Part shown: piece by piece, positions 1 through 8,232 of the stretch
Numbering within the stretch: the first letter of the stretch is position 1
How the letters are laid out: each line of letters begins with the position of its first letter
DNA from: Deltaproteobacteria bacterium
GTDB taxonomy: Bacteria; Desulfobacterota; Desulfobacteria; Desulfobacterales; ETH-SRB1
Length of the DNA: 35,606 nt
Direction of reading: 5' to 3'
NCBI GenBank assembly: GCA_030262775.1
Contig: JAJSZP010000007.1
Span: 1 to 35,606, forward strand
The notes under the pieces: model-generated
Database searches by the model: none
The model's input: the letters and a program-made list of their open reading frames with translations, nothing else
What the model was told of the DNA's origin: nothing
Made by a program: the position numbers and the translations under genes

Positions 1-714
1 ATAAAACAATATAATCAAAAAATAGCTAAGGAAAAAACAAAAGGAGAAAATGGTCCTGAAAAACTACCATATGTTGTTATAATTATTGATGAGCTGGCTG
101 ATTTGATGATTGTTGCTTCCAGGGACGTTGAGGTCGCATTGACGCGGCTTGCGCAAATGGCAAGGGCTGCAGGCATACATTTGATACTTGCAACCCAAAG
201 ACCCTCAGTGGATGTACTTACAGGAATAATAAAGGCTAATTTCCCGACACGTCTTTCCTTCCAGGTCTCTTCCAAAACAGATTCGAGAACAATAATTGAT
301 ACAAATGGAGCAGAAAATCTTCTGGGAAACGGAGACATGCTTTTTTTGCCTCCTGGAACAGCCAAGCTCCAGCGCATACACGGTGCATATATCTCAGAAG
401 AAGAGATTGCCGGGATAACCGAGTTTTTGAAAGAACAGGAAACCCCTGAATATGATCATGCAGTAATAACTGAATTTGAAAAAGAAAAAGCCTCATCTGA
501 AGATCTTGAACATGATGAAAAATATGATGAGGCTATAGCGCTTATTACTAACACCGGGCATGCTTCCATATCCATGATACAGCGCCATTTGCGTATAGGA
601 TATAACAGGGCCGCACGAATTATAGAAATAATGGAGAAAGAGGGTGTTGTCGGCCCTTCAGATGGCGTAAAACCAAGAGAAGTTTTTGTCCGCAGTTACG
701 ATAACATACCTTAG
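1..714 (+). CDS. ftsK: DNA translocase FtsK/SpoIIIE, C-terminal part (cut by window edge)
   Basis: This is the last 237 residues of an FtsK/SpoIIIE DNA translocase; the reading frame is already open at base 1, so the membrane and linker domains and Walker A lie outside. The Walker B stretch VVIIIDELADLM is at about residues 25-36, followed by the RecA-fold core (ILATQRPS, then GDMLFLPPG). After an acidic, Lys/Glu-rich linker comes the C-terminal winged-helix gamma domain (about residues 175-232, YDEAIALI through KPREVFV), which in the family reads KOPS/SRS sequences and contacts XerD. FtsK pumps DNA at the septum so that sister chromosomes resolve before division. It ends 32 bases before a glycosyltransferase on the same strand. 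Identification is secure; only the N-terminal extent is unknown. Confidence 0.96.
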   Translation: MKQYNQKIAKEKTKGENGPEKLPYVVIIIDELADLMIVASRDVEVALTRLAQMARAAGIHLILATQRPSVDVLTGIIKANFPTRLSFQVSSKTDSRTIIDTNGAENLLGNGDMLFLPPGTAKLQRIHGAYISEEEIAGITEFLKEQETPEYDHAVITEFEKEKASSEDLEHDEKYDEAIALITNTGHASISMIQRHLRIGYNRAARIIEIMEKEGVVGPSDGVKPREVFVRSYDNIP

Positions 715-746
715 ATACCCCCAGCACAAGCTACGGAAAATTAAGG

Positions 747-1586
747 ATGCGAAAAAAAAATCCATTAGTAAGCGTAATAATCCCCACATATAATCGTGGC
801 TGGATACTTAAAAAGGCTATAGATTCAGTGCTGGCCCAGAATTTTACGGATTTTGAGCTGATTGTTGTAAATGATGGATCAACTGATAACACCCAGGACA
901 TCCTGAATTTATACAAAGAAGATATAATTGTTTTACAGCAGGATAATAAAGGAGTAAGCGCTGCAAGGAACAGGGGCATAGCTTCGGCATCAGGGCTGTT
1001 TATTGCTTTTTTAGATTCAGATGATTTATGGCTGCCGAAGAAACTGTCTATACATGTTGATTTTTTCAATGCAAATCCTGATGCTTTGATTTGTCAGACA
1101 GAAGAAATATGGGTAAGAAACGGCCTAAGGGTCAATCCTAAAAAGCGGCACAAGAAATTATCCGGAGATATTTTCGAACCTTCACTTTATCTGTGCCTTG
1201 TCAGTCCTTCTGCGGTAATGATAAAACGCAATCTTTTTGAAAAAACAGGCATGTTTGATGAAAGTCTTTTGGCCTGCGAGGACTATGATATGTGGCTCAG
1301 GGTAAGTTGCAGATACCCTGTATATCTCATAGATATTCCGTTGATAATAAAAAGAGGCGGACATGATGACCAGCTCTCCAGATCTTCCGGCCTGGACAGG
1401 TACCGAATACAGTCTTTAAAAAAGATTATTGATAGTAATTTGCTGACAGAAGACCAGGAGACAGCAGTTATAAAGGCCATGAAGGAAAAGTGTACAATAT
1501 ATGCCAATGGCTGTTTCAAGCGAGGCCACAAAAAAAAAGCTTTATACTACAATGATCTCGTGGGAAGTTATCTCTTGACCCCTTGA
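747..1586 (+). CDS. Family 2 glycosyltransferase
   Basis: A 279-residue GT-A fold glycosyltransferase of family GT2. The N-terminus VSVIIPTYNRGWILKKAI and the VVNDGSTD nucleotide-binding motif (about residues 40-47) are classic. LDSDDLW (about residues 90-96) supplies the DxD-type metal/nucleotide-diphosphate site, and CEDYDMWLR (about 177-185) is the acceptor/base region (ED motif). No membrane segment is visible, so a cytosolic or peripheral enzyme that transfers a sugar to a surface glycan or lipid is inferred; donor and acceptor cannot be read. The ATG at 747 is the only plausible start in the frame, with a weak GGA at 735-737 as ribosome site. No polysaccharide genes surround it, so it seems isolated downstream of ftsK. 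Confidence 0.9.
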   Translation: MRKKNPLVSVIIPTYNRGWILKKAIDSVLAQNFTDFELIVVNDGSTDNTQDILNLYKEDIIVLQQDNKGVSAARNRGIASASGLFIAFLDSDDLWLPKKLSIHVDFFNANPDALICQTEEIWVRNGLRVNPKKRHKKLSGDIFEPSLYLCLVSPSAVMIKRNLFEKTGMFDESLLACEDYDMWLRVSCRYPVYLIDIPLIIKRGGHDDQLSRSSGLDRYRIQSLKKIIDSNLLTEDQETAVIKAMKEKCTIYANGCFKRGHKKKALYYNDLVGSYLLTP

Positions 1587-2113
1587 TTTTCATGGCAAAT
1601 GTGACTTCAATGTAATTACTCATAAGATCAAAGAGGTAATATATGAAAGAGCGTATTGTAAAAATTGACAACTCCCATGCCCCCTCTGCTTTTTTTGCTC
1701 TTATATCATGGAATCATTCCAGATAACGCAATATTGCTGACGCAGACGATATAGCTCGTGTTTTCTCTTTGCGCCATCGGCTCAATAACGTTCTACTGAT
1801 TTTCGTCTTGAACCATGCTGGTTCAGAGCTTTATCTTTTTCTGAAATAATGGAGATGCTTTGCTTTTTTGTGGATTTAGGTTTTTATCTTGAACCATAAA
1901 TTGTCGGATAAGGAAGATTTTCAACAGATTAAAAGACGTATTCAGATCATTTCAGCAGTATGGGATCAGATTCATCTATTAGACAGAAATTTAAGTGCCC
2001 GCTGCCCCAGGTTTCCGACAGGTTGCTTTGAGTTTTCAAATTTCTGATTAGAACTATTTGAAACACACATATTTTTTATTGGATTAAAGTGCATTGTATA
2101 GTAAATTAAACAG
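1587..2113. other. 527-bp stretch without an intact gene
   Basis: No intact gene was found. Two short open stretches look like decay products. One starts at ATG 1643 behind AGAGG and codes for 27 residues. The other runs from TTG 1889 to the stop at 2045-2047 and codes for 52 residues with a protein-like composition (KEDFQQIKRRIQIISAVWDQ, later PRFPTGCFEF). Neither matches a family I can name. The last 60 bases before rsmD are very AT-rich and may hold its promoter, but no convincing -35/-10 pair is seen. Confidence 0.4.
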
Positions 2114-2707
2114 ATGGGCTTGAGAATAATAGGGGGTGAGTTAAAGGGAAAAAAGCTTTATACGATACCAGGAACTTTAATAAGGCCGACAGCCGACCGG
2201 TTGCGTGAGTCAATATTTAACATACTCTCTTGCCTGGTTAAAGGCACGGTTGTGCTGGATCTGTTTGCTGGAACAGGAGCTCTTGGTATTGAGGCATTGA
2301 GTCGCGGGGCGGAATTTGCGGTATTTATAGACAATAATAAGAAAGCCCTATCAGTAGTTGAACGTAACATACAATCATGTGCAGTTGATAACAGATTTAA
2401 AATTATCAGAGGGAATATAGTTAAAAATTTGAATTGCATAAAGTCAATGGGTTTGAAATTTGATCTTGTTTTTATGGATCCTCCCTACAACAAGGGTTTT
2501 ATAGAACCGACTCTGATTAATCTTCATGACAGCGGGTCTCTTGGAAAGGATGTCTGTATTATCGTTGAGCATACTCCTTTTGAGCCTGTTCTGGAAGATT
2601 GCAGGCAGTTTGAGCTTGCAGATCAAAGAAAATATGGGAAAACGCTCATTTCATTTATTAAACCTAAGTTAAGCGATTTTTTGGGAAGAAATGTGCCGAG
2701 ATCTTGA
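2114..2707 (+). CDS. rsmD: 16S rRNA (guanine966-N2)-methyltransferase RsmD
   Basis: A 197-residue SAM-dependent methyltransferase that in the family methylates G966 of 16S rRNA during 30S assembly. Visible signatures are the N-terminal RIIGGELKGKKL and RPTADRLRESIFNIL blocks, the SAM-binding motif VLDLFAGTGALGIEALSRGA (about residues 47-66) and the catalytic DPPYNKG (about 120-126). It is followed by coaD, a common pairing in bacteria. The start at 2114 lacks a clear Shine-Dalgarno sequence but fits the family N-terminus. One oddity is the tail. The last roughly 16 codons (KLSDFLGRNVPRS and the bases just before) are encoded by a dispersed repeat that recurs at 15741-15794, so the natural protein end near SFIKP has been extended by repeat sequence. 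Confidence 0.95.
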   Translation: MGLRIIGGELKGKKLYTIPGTLIRPTADRLRESIFNILSCLVKGTVVLDLFAGTGALGIEALSRGAEFAVFIDNNKKALSVVERNIQSCAVDNRFKIIRGNIVKNLNCIKSMGLKFDLVFMDPPYNKGFIEPTLINLHDSGSLGKDVCIIVEHTPFEPVLEDCRQFELADQRKYGKTLISFIKPKLSDFLGRNVPRS

Positions 2708-2714
2708 TGCAGCA
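2661..2714 (+). repeat. Dispersed repeat, copy 1 (encodes the RsmD tail)
   Basis: Bases 2661-2714 match 15741-15794 at 48 of 54 positions by direct alignment, with no gaps; the core AAGTTAAGCGATTTTTTG-AAGAAATGTGCC is shared. In both copies the same frame reads LSDFL-RNVP-S followed by a stop. Here that frame is the C-terminus of rsmD. A weaker match may extend some bases upstream with one indel. It is probably one of a genome-wide family of short intergenic repeats. Confidence 0.9.
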
Positions 2715-2777
2715 GGATTTGCGAAAAGCATAGGCATACCAATGGATATGTCGAGACTTTTCGCAAGTCCTTGATGC
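2703..2777. repeat. Inverted repeat (hairpin) flanked by an 8-bp direct repeat
   Basis: GGATTTGCGAAAAG at 2715-2728 pairs with CTTTTCGCAAGTCC at 2757-2770 (13 of 14 positions) around a 28-nt loop. CTTGATGC occurs directly on both sides, at 2703-2710 and 2770-2777. The structure lies between rsmD and coaD, immediately after dispersed repeat copy 1. No T-run follows, so it is not a standard terminator; a small palindromic element is more likely. Confidence 0.75.
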
Positions 2778-2845
2778 GCAAAAAATTGGTGCAGATCAAG
2801 TAAAAAATTGCTCAATTTAGGCTAAGCCAAAGGATTGAAAAACCA

Positions 2846-3346
2846 ATGCAAAGAACAGCCATATATCCCGGTTCATTTGACCCTGTTACAAACGGTCATA
2901 TAGACATTGTAGAAAGAGGGCTTAAGATTTTTGACAGAATTATTGTAGCAATATTGCGTAATCCGTCAAAAAAAAGTCTGTTTACTGTTGAAGAGCGGAA
3001 GGAAATGATAGAAATAAGCTTAAACAAATATTCTAACGTTGAAGTGGATATCTTTGATGGACTTCTTGTCGATTATGCAAAAAAGAGAGACGCAGGTACA
3101 ATTCTGCGCGGAATGCGAGCTGTATCTGAATTTGAATATGAGTTTCAACTGGCTCTGATGAACCGCAAGCTTAACCGTGAAGTTCAGACTGTTTTTCTTA
3201 TGACCGGTCTCAGGTGGATTTTTATCAGCTCATCTATAATAAAAGAAGCCGCAAGCTTTAACGGCAACATAAATGGCATGGTGCCTCCAATAGTAAGCAA
3301 GAAATTAAAAGAAAAATTTGGCCTCATCTCTTCTAGCAATGAATAG
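2846..3346 (+). CDS. coaD: Phosphopantetheine adenylyltransferase
   Basis: A 166-residue nucleotidyltransferase of the CoaD family, which adenylates 4'-phosphopantetheine to dephospho-CoA, the penultimate CoA step, in the cytosol. The N-terminal block AIYPGSFDPVTNGHIDIVER carries the T/HxGH ATP-binding motif (TNGHID), and ISSSIIKEAA near residue 132 is the second nucleotide-binding signature (usually ISSSxIRE). RGMRAVSEFEYEFQLALMNR lies in between as expected. Length fits the family (about 160). AAAGGA at 2829-2834 serves as a somewhat distant ribosome site. The gene ends 40 bases before the preferred nrdJ start, so co-transcription with rsmD and nrdJ is plausible. Confidence 0.97.
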   Translation: MQRTAIYPGSFDPVTNGHIDIVERGLKIFDRIIVAILRNPSKKSLFTVEERKEMIEISLNKYSNVEVDIFDGLLVDYAKKRDAGTILRGMRAVSEFEYEFQLALMNRKLNREVQTVFLMTGLRWIFISSSIIKEAASFNGNINGMVPPIVSKKLKEKFGLISSSNE

Positions 3347-3386
3347 GCAGGCTATATCAACGAAAGAAACAACCGAGGATGAAAAA

Positions 3387-5555
3387 ATGACTATTTCTTT
3401 CTCAAAAAATGCAATGTTTGTATTGGAAAAGAGGTATCTGAAAAAAGACAGCAATGGAAATATTGTTGAGACGCCAGAGGAGTTGTTTGCAAGGGTAGCA
3501 AAGAGCATTGCCGCTGCAGATAAGATATTTGATCCTAAAGCCAATGTTAATAAGACTGAAAAATTTTTTGTGCAGTTATTGACCAGTCTCTGGTTTATAC
3601 CCAATTCTCCAACCCTTATGAATGCGGGCCGGCGCCTCGGACAGTTGGCTGCTTGTTTTGTTCTTCCTTTGGAAGATTCAATTGAGAGTGTTTTCGAAAC
3701 ATTGAAACATACTGCCATGATTCATAAAAGCGGGGGTGGTACCGGCTTTTCATTTTCTCGTCTCCGTCCGGAAAAAGATGTTGTTTTGTCTACAGCAGGA
3801 ATTTCAAGCGGTCCCATTTTATTTATGAATGTTTTTGATGTTGCAACAGAAACCGTCAAGCAGGGTGGCACCCGAAATGGGGCTAATATGGGTGTTCTTC
3901 GGGTGGACCACCCTGATATACAAGCCTTTATTGAGTCAAAAAACGATCCCGCCAGATTAAACAATTTCAATATATCAGTTGCTTTAACCAGGACGTTCAT
4001 GGATTCACTTGAAAAAGATTCGGTTTACGATCTTGTCAATCCTCGGACAGGCCTGGTTATCAAACGCATTTCAGCCAGACAGATATTTGACAATATGGTT
4101 GGTTCAGCATGGCAAACCGGAGAGCCGGGAATAATATTTATTGATCGTATAAATGAAATGAATTCCACTCCTCTTCTGGGAAAGATTGAGGCGACAAATC
4201 CTTGCGGAGAACAGCCGCTTTTGCCTTACGAGTCGTGTACATTGGGCTCAATTAATCTTTCAGATATGGTAACCGGGAACACCGTTAATAAGAAGCGACT
4301 TAAAAAAACTGTTCATTTGGCAGTTCATTTTCTTGATAATGTCATAGAGGTAAATAAATATCCTCTCTCACGCATTGAAAAAATGAGCAAAAGTACAAGA
4401 AAGATAGGGCTTGGTGTGATGGGATTTGCCGACATGTTGATAAAACTGGGAATACCCTATGATTCAGATGAGGCTGTTTTACAGGCCGAAGATATTATGT
4501 CTTTTATATCGCGGGAATCAAAATCGGCTTCTGCAGCCCTGGCTGAAAAGCGTGGGAATTTTCCTTATTACAAAGAAAGCGTCTTTGATAACCCTTCAAC
4601 TCCATATATGAGAAACGCTACAACAACAACCATTGCACCAACAGGTACAATAAGCATTATTGCCGGCGCCTCCAGCGGCATTGAGCCTGTTTTTGCAGTA
4701 GCATATGTAAGGCGAGTGCTGGATGGAAAATCACTTCACGAGATGCATCCACTGTTTATTAAAAAGGCCAAAGCCGAAGGATTTTACAGCAAAAAGCTTG
4801 CTGAAGAAACAGCAAGAACCGGTTCAGTTCAACACATAGATGCAGTCCCTGATCATATAAAAAGATTATTTAGAACATCTCATGATATTTCTCCTGAGTG
4901 GCATATAAAAATGCAGGCTGCTTTTCAGAAATATACTGACAATGCTGTTTCAAAAACGGTGAACTTTCCTGCTGATGCCACAATAAACGATGTAGAAAAA
5001 GTATATAGTCTTGCTTATCAGAGCGGTTGTAAGGGCGTAACCATTTATAGAGATGGAAGTCGCAGCGGCCAGGCTATGAGTATCGGCAACGGTAAAGGCG
5101 TTTCTGTGAGGGTTGCCCCCAGGCCCAGGCCGAAACGTACATATGGTGTTACAGAAAGAATAAGCACTGGTTGCGGAAGGCTTTATGTTACCATCAACTC
5201 TGATCATAAAGGAATGTGTGAGGTTTTTGCTCAAATGGGAAAAACCGGCGGTTGCGCATCATCCCAAATAGAAGCTGCTGGCCGCATGATTTCTCTCGCA
5301 TTACGGTCAGGTGTAAAGATAGATGCTATCATAAAGCAGCTTACGGGCATCCGGTGCCCTTCTCCTTCATGGCAAAATGGTAAAATGGTTCTTTCCTGTC
5401 CCGATGCAATTGCACAGGTTTTAAAGAAATTGACCAATTCTGATTTTGTTGAGAAAAAAACCATGATGTGTGTATGCCCGGAATGCGGCGGGACAATGTC
5501 ACATGAAGAAGGCTGCATAATTTGTCGTTCCTGTGGATTCACAAAATGCATTTAG
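3387..5555 (+). CDS. nrdJ: Adenosylcobalamin-dependent (class II) ribonucleoside-diphosphate reductase
   Basis: A 722-residue class II ribonucleotide reductase, which reduces ribonucleotides to deoxyribonucleotides using adenosylcobalamin to generate the radical, with no need for or sensitivity to oxygen. I chose ATG 3387 because GAGGA at 3375-3379 sits 7 bases upstream and VLEKRYLKKDSNG, the usual family start, follows. The frame is open further upstream (ATG 3339, TTG 3318), inside coaD. Numbered from 3387, Cys90 (QLAACF) and Cys284 (YESCTLGS) are the expected redox pair, and Asn271-Cys273-Glu275 (NPCGEQPLLP) is the active site. TTIAPTGTISIIAGASSGIE is the phosphate-binding loop region. The last 30 residues hold CxCxxCG...CxxCG, a C-terminal zinc-ribbon-like tail usual in NrdJ. 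No nrdAB or nrdD is present in this window. Confidence 0.96.
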   Translation: MTISFSKNAMFVLEKRYLKKDSNGNIVETPEELFARVAKSIAAADKIFDPKANVNKTEKFFVQLLTSLWFIPNSPTLMNAGRRLGQLAACFVLPLEDSIESVFETLKHTAMIHKSGGGTGFSFSRLRPEKDVVLSTAGISSGPILFMNVFDVATETVKQGGTRNGANMGVLRVDHPDIQAFIESKNDPARLNNFNISVALTRTFMDSLEKDSVYDLVNPRTGLVIKRISARQIFDNMVGSAWQTGEPGIIFIDRINEMNSTPLLGKIEATNPCGEQPLLPYESCTLGSINLSDMVTGNTVNKKRLKKTVHLAVHFLDNVIEVNKYPLSRIEKMSKSTRKIGLGVMGFADMLIKLGIPYDSDEAVLQAEDIMSFISRESKSASAALAEKRGNFPYYKESVFDNPSTPYMRNATTTTIAPTGTISIIAGASSGIEPVFAVAYVRRVLDGKSLHEMHPLFIKKAKAEGFYSKKLAEETARTGSVQHIDAVPDHIKRLFRTSHDISPEWHIKMQAAFQKYTDNAVSKTVNFPADATINDVEKVYSLAYQSGCKGVTIYRDGSRSGQAMSIGNGKGVSVRVAPRPRPKRTYGVTERISTGCGRLYVTINSDHKGMCEVFAQMGKTGGCASSQIEAAGRMISLALRSGVKIDAIIKQLTGIRCPSPSWQNGKMVLSCPDAIAQVLKKLTNSDFVEKKTMMCVCPECGGTMSHEEGCIICRSCGFTKCI

Positions 5556-5591
5556 CTATCAGCGGTAAACACCTTGTTGCGGAACGGATAA

Positions 5592-6203
5592 AAAGCTTGC
5601 CTTAAAAGGATTTGCTACTTCCAGTTTGACCGGAATGTTGTTTTGAAAGATGATAATGTCCTGGAAAGGATGATGGATGCGTGTATCCTGGATTTTTTTG
5701 ATGAATCCATCGGATATATCAAGGAGAAGACATACATTTTCTTGGATGAAATCCAGCTTGTTCCCCGATGGTCTGACATCGTTAAAGGGTATTTAGACTG
5801 AGATCCCGAGCTTACTATTGTGATTTCCGGTTCATTCTCTTTGCTGCTGGAATCGGAATCAGCAGAAAGCTCAGTCGGGCGGCTTGACATGCTGCGCCCG
5901 TTTCTACCTGATTTCATGGATTATATGACGATCAATGGTCTGGAGCCACCGCCTGAGTTTAAAATTGATCCTGGTTTGCGAAAGATTCCTACTGAAACAG
6001 CCCTTTTTTATGGGGCGAACAGGTTCAGTCTTACTACGGCATATCTTGACTATTTGAGATGGGGTGGCTTCCCCCAGTTAAAAGAACTTGATGATGACGA
6101 ATCCAAACGTCGGTATATTAAGAGGCTCATGTATTATACCTAAAGTGGCTATATTTTTAAAAAGCTAAAGCGTTACGAGCTTGTAAATATTCTGCGAATA
6201 TAA
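5592..6203 (+). pseudogene. Decayed AAA ATPase of the AAA_14/DUF4143 type
   Basis: A single frame from 5592 to the stop at 6201-6203 reads as the interior of an AAA_14/DUF4143 ATPase but carries two in-frame stops (TGA 5799-5801 and TAA 6141-6143). Recognisable blocks are YFQFDRN, then TYIFLDEIQLVPRW (Walker B region), then after the first stop IVISGSFSLLLESE...VGR (sensor I region, usually TGSS), and YLRWGGFPQLKEL. The Walker A loop and the N-terminus are missing because the sequence begins in nrdJ-adjacent DNA, and the DUF4143 C-terminal nuclease-like domain is almost entirely gone. The family is often mobile or toxin-like and of unclear function. It is a dead remnant; a GTG at 5820 could start a 107-residue product, but nothing suggests it is used. 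Confidence 0.85.
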
Positions 6204-6207
6204 AACC

Positions 6208-6235
6208 TTGACAACGATATATATTGTTGTGTAAT
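6208..6235 (+). promoter_or_regulatory. Sigma70-type promoter for the LysM transglycosylase gene
   Basis: TTGACA (perfect -35) at 6208-6213 is followed after 16 bases by TGTAAT (5 of 6 matches to the -10 consensus) at 6230-6235. It lies 66 bases upstream of the start at 6302 and just beyond the end of the pseudogene, in AT-rich DNA. The match is by eye. Confidence 0.6.
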
Positions 6236-6301
6236 TGAGTAATAAACATTTTGTTTTAAATTAATTCCGCTTATATACCAGATTAAAACAAGGAATCTGA
6301 A

Positions 6302-8113
6302 TTGATAAATTCACGCGTAATTTTTATTTCGGCTTTAATATTATTTCTATTATGCGGATGCGTCCAGACATTGCAAAAAACTTCCTCTCATCAACAAAAA
6401 ACTTCTGCTTTGTCTGAAATAAAAAACCCTTATGTTACAAAGCCAATCTATAAGGGAAACAATACAAATAATAATTCTTCACTTAGTAACCTGGACGGAA
6501 CCAACAATAGCAAAGCAAAGGTTAATAACGAAGAATATACAAAAAATAATTCAGGAAGGATAAAAATACAATCTGTTCTGGATGAAGCTCTCGACTTCTG
6601 TCAGTCTGCCCAGGATTTTTGGCAAAAAGGAGAGCTTGAAAATGCTCTTGAGGTTCTTGACCAGTCATATTCTTTGATTTTGGATGTCGATACTGATGAC
6701 GATCCAAATGTAATGCAGCAGAAAGAAGACCTGCGTTTTATGATTTCAAAACGCATCCTAGAAATCTACGCATCCCGCAATATAGTTGTAAATGGGAATC
6801 ATAATGTAATACCAATAGTAATAAACAAGCATATCAGGGCTGAGATAGATCTCTTCACAACTGGAGGAGAGAAGAAATTTTTCAGGGAAGCCTACAAGCG
6901 TTCAGGTAAATATCGCGCGCAAATAGTATCCGAACTTAAAAAAGCCGGTCTTCCTGTTGAACTGTCATGGCTTCCTCTTATAGAAAGTGGATTCAATGTG
7001 GTTGCACTTTCAAAAGCCAGGGCTCTTGGCCTTTGGCAGTTTATTCCTTCAACTGGCTACAAATTCGGTCTTAAACGCAATATATTCATTGATGAAAGAA
7101 TTGATCCTGTCAAGTCAACAAAAGCCGCTATCGCGTACCTGAAAGAACTGCATAACATCTTTGGCGACTGGAACACAGTTCTTGCATCGTATAATTGCGG
7201 AGAAGGCAGGGTGCTTCGTGTAATAAGAAGTCAGAATATAAATTACCTTGACGATTTCTGGGATCTATATCAAAGGCTTCCGCTTGAAACCGCCAGATAT
7301 GTCCCCAGGTTCCTTGCAACTTTACACATAGTCAACAATCTGGAAAAATACGGACTAGATTCAATAGAAATAGTTTCTCCATTAGAATATGAAACTATAT
7401 CCGTGTCAAAACAGGTACATCTCAACGATATAGCTAACAATATAGGAACTTCTGAAAAAATACTGAAAGGACTAAATCCAGAGTTGCGATACAATATATT
7501 GCCCTCTGATCAATATTCTTTGAGAGTTCCCCCTGGCAAATGTGAAGTGCTGCTTTCAAAGCTGGATGAGATACCGATCAGTTCTCCACCCAAAAGCACA
7601 AGAATTGTGTACCATAAGGTAAAGCCTGGAGAGACTCTTTCAACTATAGCGAGGCGCTACCGTACAAGTGTCAAAAGCATTGCACGGGCAAATAACATAC
7701 GTAAAAATAATTTAATCGTAGCTGGCAAAAAACTTAAAATTCCACAAAAGGGAGCTGTATGCTGGACTCGTAAGCCCAAATATCAACATACATCAAAATA
7801 TATCGTAAAACGCGGTGACTCTTTGTGGATTATAGCCAGGCGTTTTGATACTACTACAAAACAACTTCAGAAGCTCAATAACCTTTTAAATACGAATCTT
7901 CATATTGGACAGGTACTAAAAATACACGGACAAAAGGAAAGTCCTGCACTGGCAGCTGCAAAAAAAAGTTTAAGAACATATCTGGTAAAACGAGGAGATA
8001 GCCCCTTCAGGATAGCAAAAAACCATAACGTGCTCCTCGAACGCTTTTTACGCACAAATAATCTAACACCCAGAAGCACAATATATCCGGGGCAAAAAGT
8101 ATATGTTGAATGA
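6302..8113 (+). CDS. mltD: Lipoprotein lytic murein transglycosylase with LysM repeats (MltD-like)
   Basis: A 603-residue MltD-type enzyme that cleaves peptidoglycan between MurNAc and GlcNAc with formation of 1,6-anhydroMurNAc. The TTG start at 6302 follows AAGGA. Residues 1-20 form a lipoprotein signal peptide with lipobox LCGC (Cys20), so it is anchored to a membrane, probably the outer one. Residues 21-90 are a low-complexity Asn/Ser/Lys linker. The GH23 SLT domain spans about 200-310, with catalytic Glu228 in LPLIESGFN, then GLWQFIPSTG and ASYNCGEGRV. A degenerate LysM-like stretch covers about 365-412, and three good LysM domains follow at 437-480, 500-541 and 560-602. Own promoter upstream and a hairpin terminator at the stop codon suggest a monocistronic unit. 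Confidence 0.92.
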   Translation: MINSRVIFISALILFLLCGCVQTLQKTSSHQQKTSALSEIKNPYVTKPIYKGNNTNNNSSLSNLDGTNNSKAKVNNEEYTKNNSGRIKIQSVLDEALDFCQSAQDFWQKGELENALEVLDQSYSLILDVDTDDDPNVMQQKEDLRFMISKRILEIYASRNIVVNGNHNVIPIVINKHIRAEIDLFTTGGEKKFFREAYKRSGKYRAQIVSELKKAGLPVELSWLPLIESGFNVVALSKARALGLWQFIPSTGYKFGLKRNIFIDERIDPVKSTKAAIAYLKELHNIFGDWNTVLASYNCGEGRVLRVIRSQNINYLDDFWDLYQRLPLETARYVPRFLATLHIVNNLEKYGLDSIEIVSPLEYETISVSKQVHLNDIANNIGTSEKILKGLNPELRYNILPSDQYSLRVPPGKCEVLLSKLDEIPISSPPKSTRIVYHKVKPGETLSTIARRYRTSVKSIARANNIRKNNLIVAGKKLKIPQKGAVCWTRKPKYQHTSKYIVKRGDSLWIIARRFDTTTKQLQKLNNLLNTNLHIGQVLKIHGQKESPALAAAKKSLRTYLVKRGDSPFRIAKNHNVLLERFLRTNNLTPRSTIYPGQKVYVE

Positions 8114-8150
8114 AGTGGACCCCAAGGGTGCGCTTCATTTTTGTCTTTTA
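8110..8150 (+). terminator. Rho-independent terminator after the LysM transglycosylase
   Basis: ATGAAGTGGACCC (8110-8122) pairs with GGGTGCGCTTCAT (8126-8138) at 11 of 13 positions around a 3-nt loop and is followed by TTTTTGTCTTTT. The left arm contains the TGA stop codon. On the opposite strand there is no T-tract, so it acts mainly for the plus-strand gene and not for the convergent trpEG operon. Confidence 0.75.
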
Positions 8151-8232
8151 ATCGGATTGGTTATGTTGCCATTTGGGCGACTTCCTCTCCCTGGAATGTA
8201 AGTTCTATGACAGGCTTGTAGTGGCTGAACTG

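Noticed and set aside
3318-3386. Longer nrdJ N-terminus from TTG 3318 or ATG 3339
   Set aside because: Both starts lie within the end of coaD and lack a ribosome site; ATG 3387 has GAGGA at good spacing and fits the family N-terminus.
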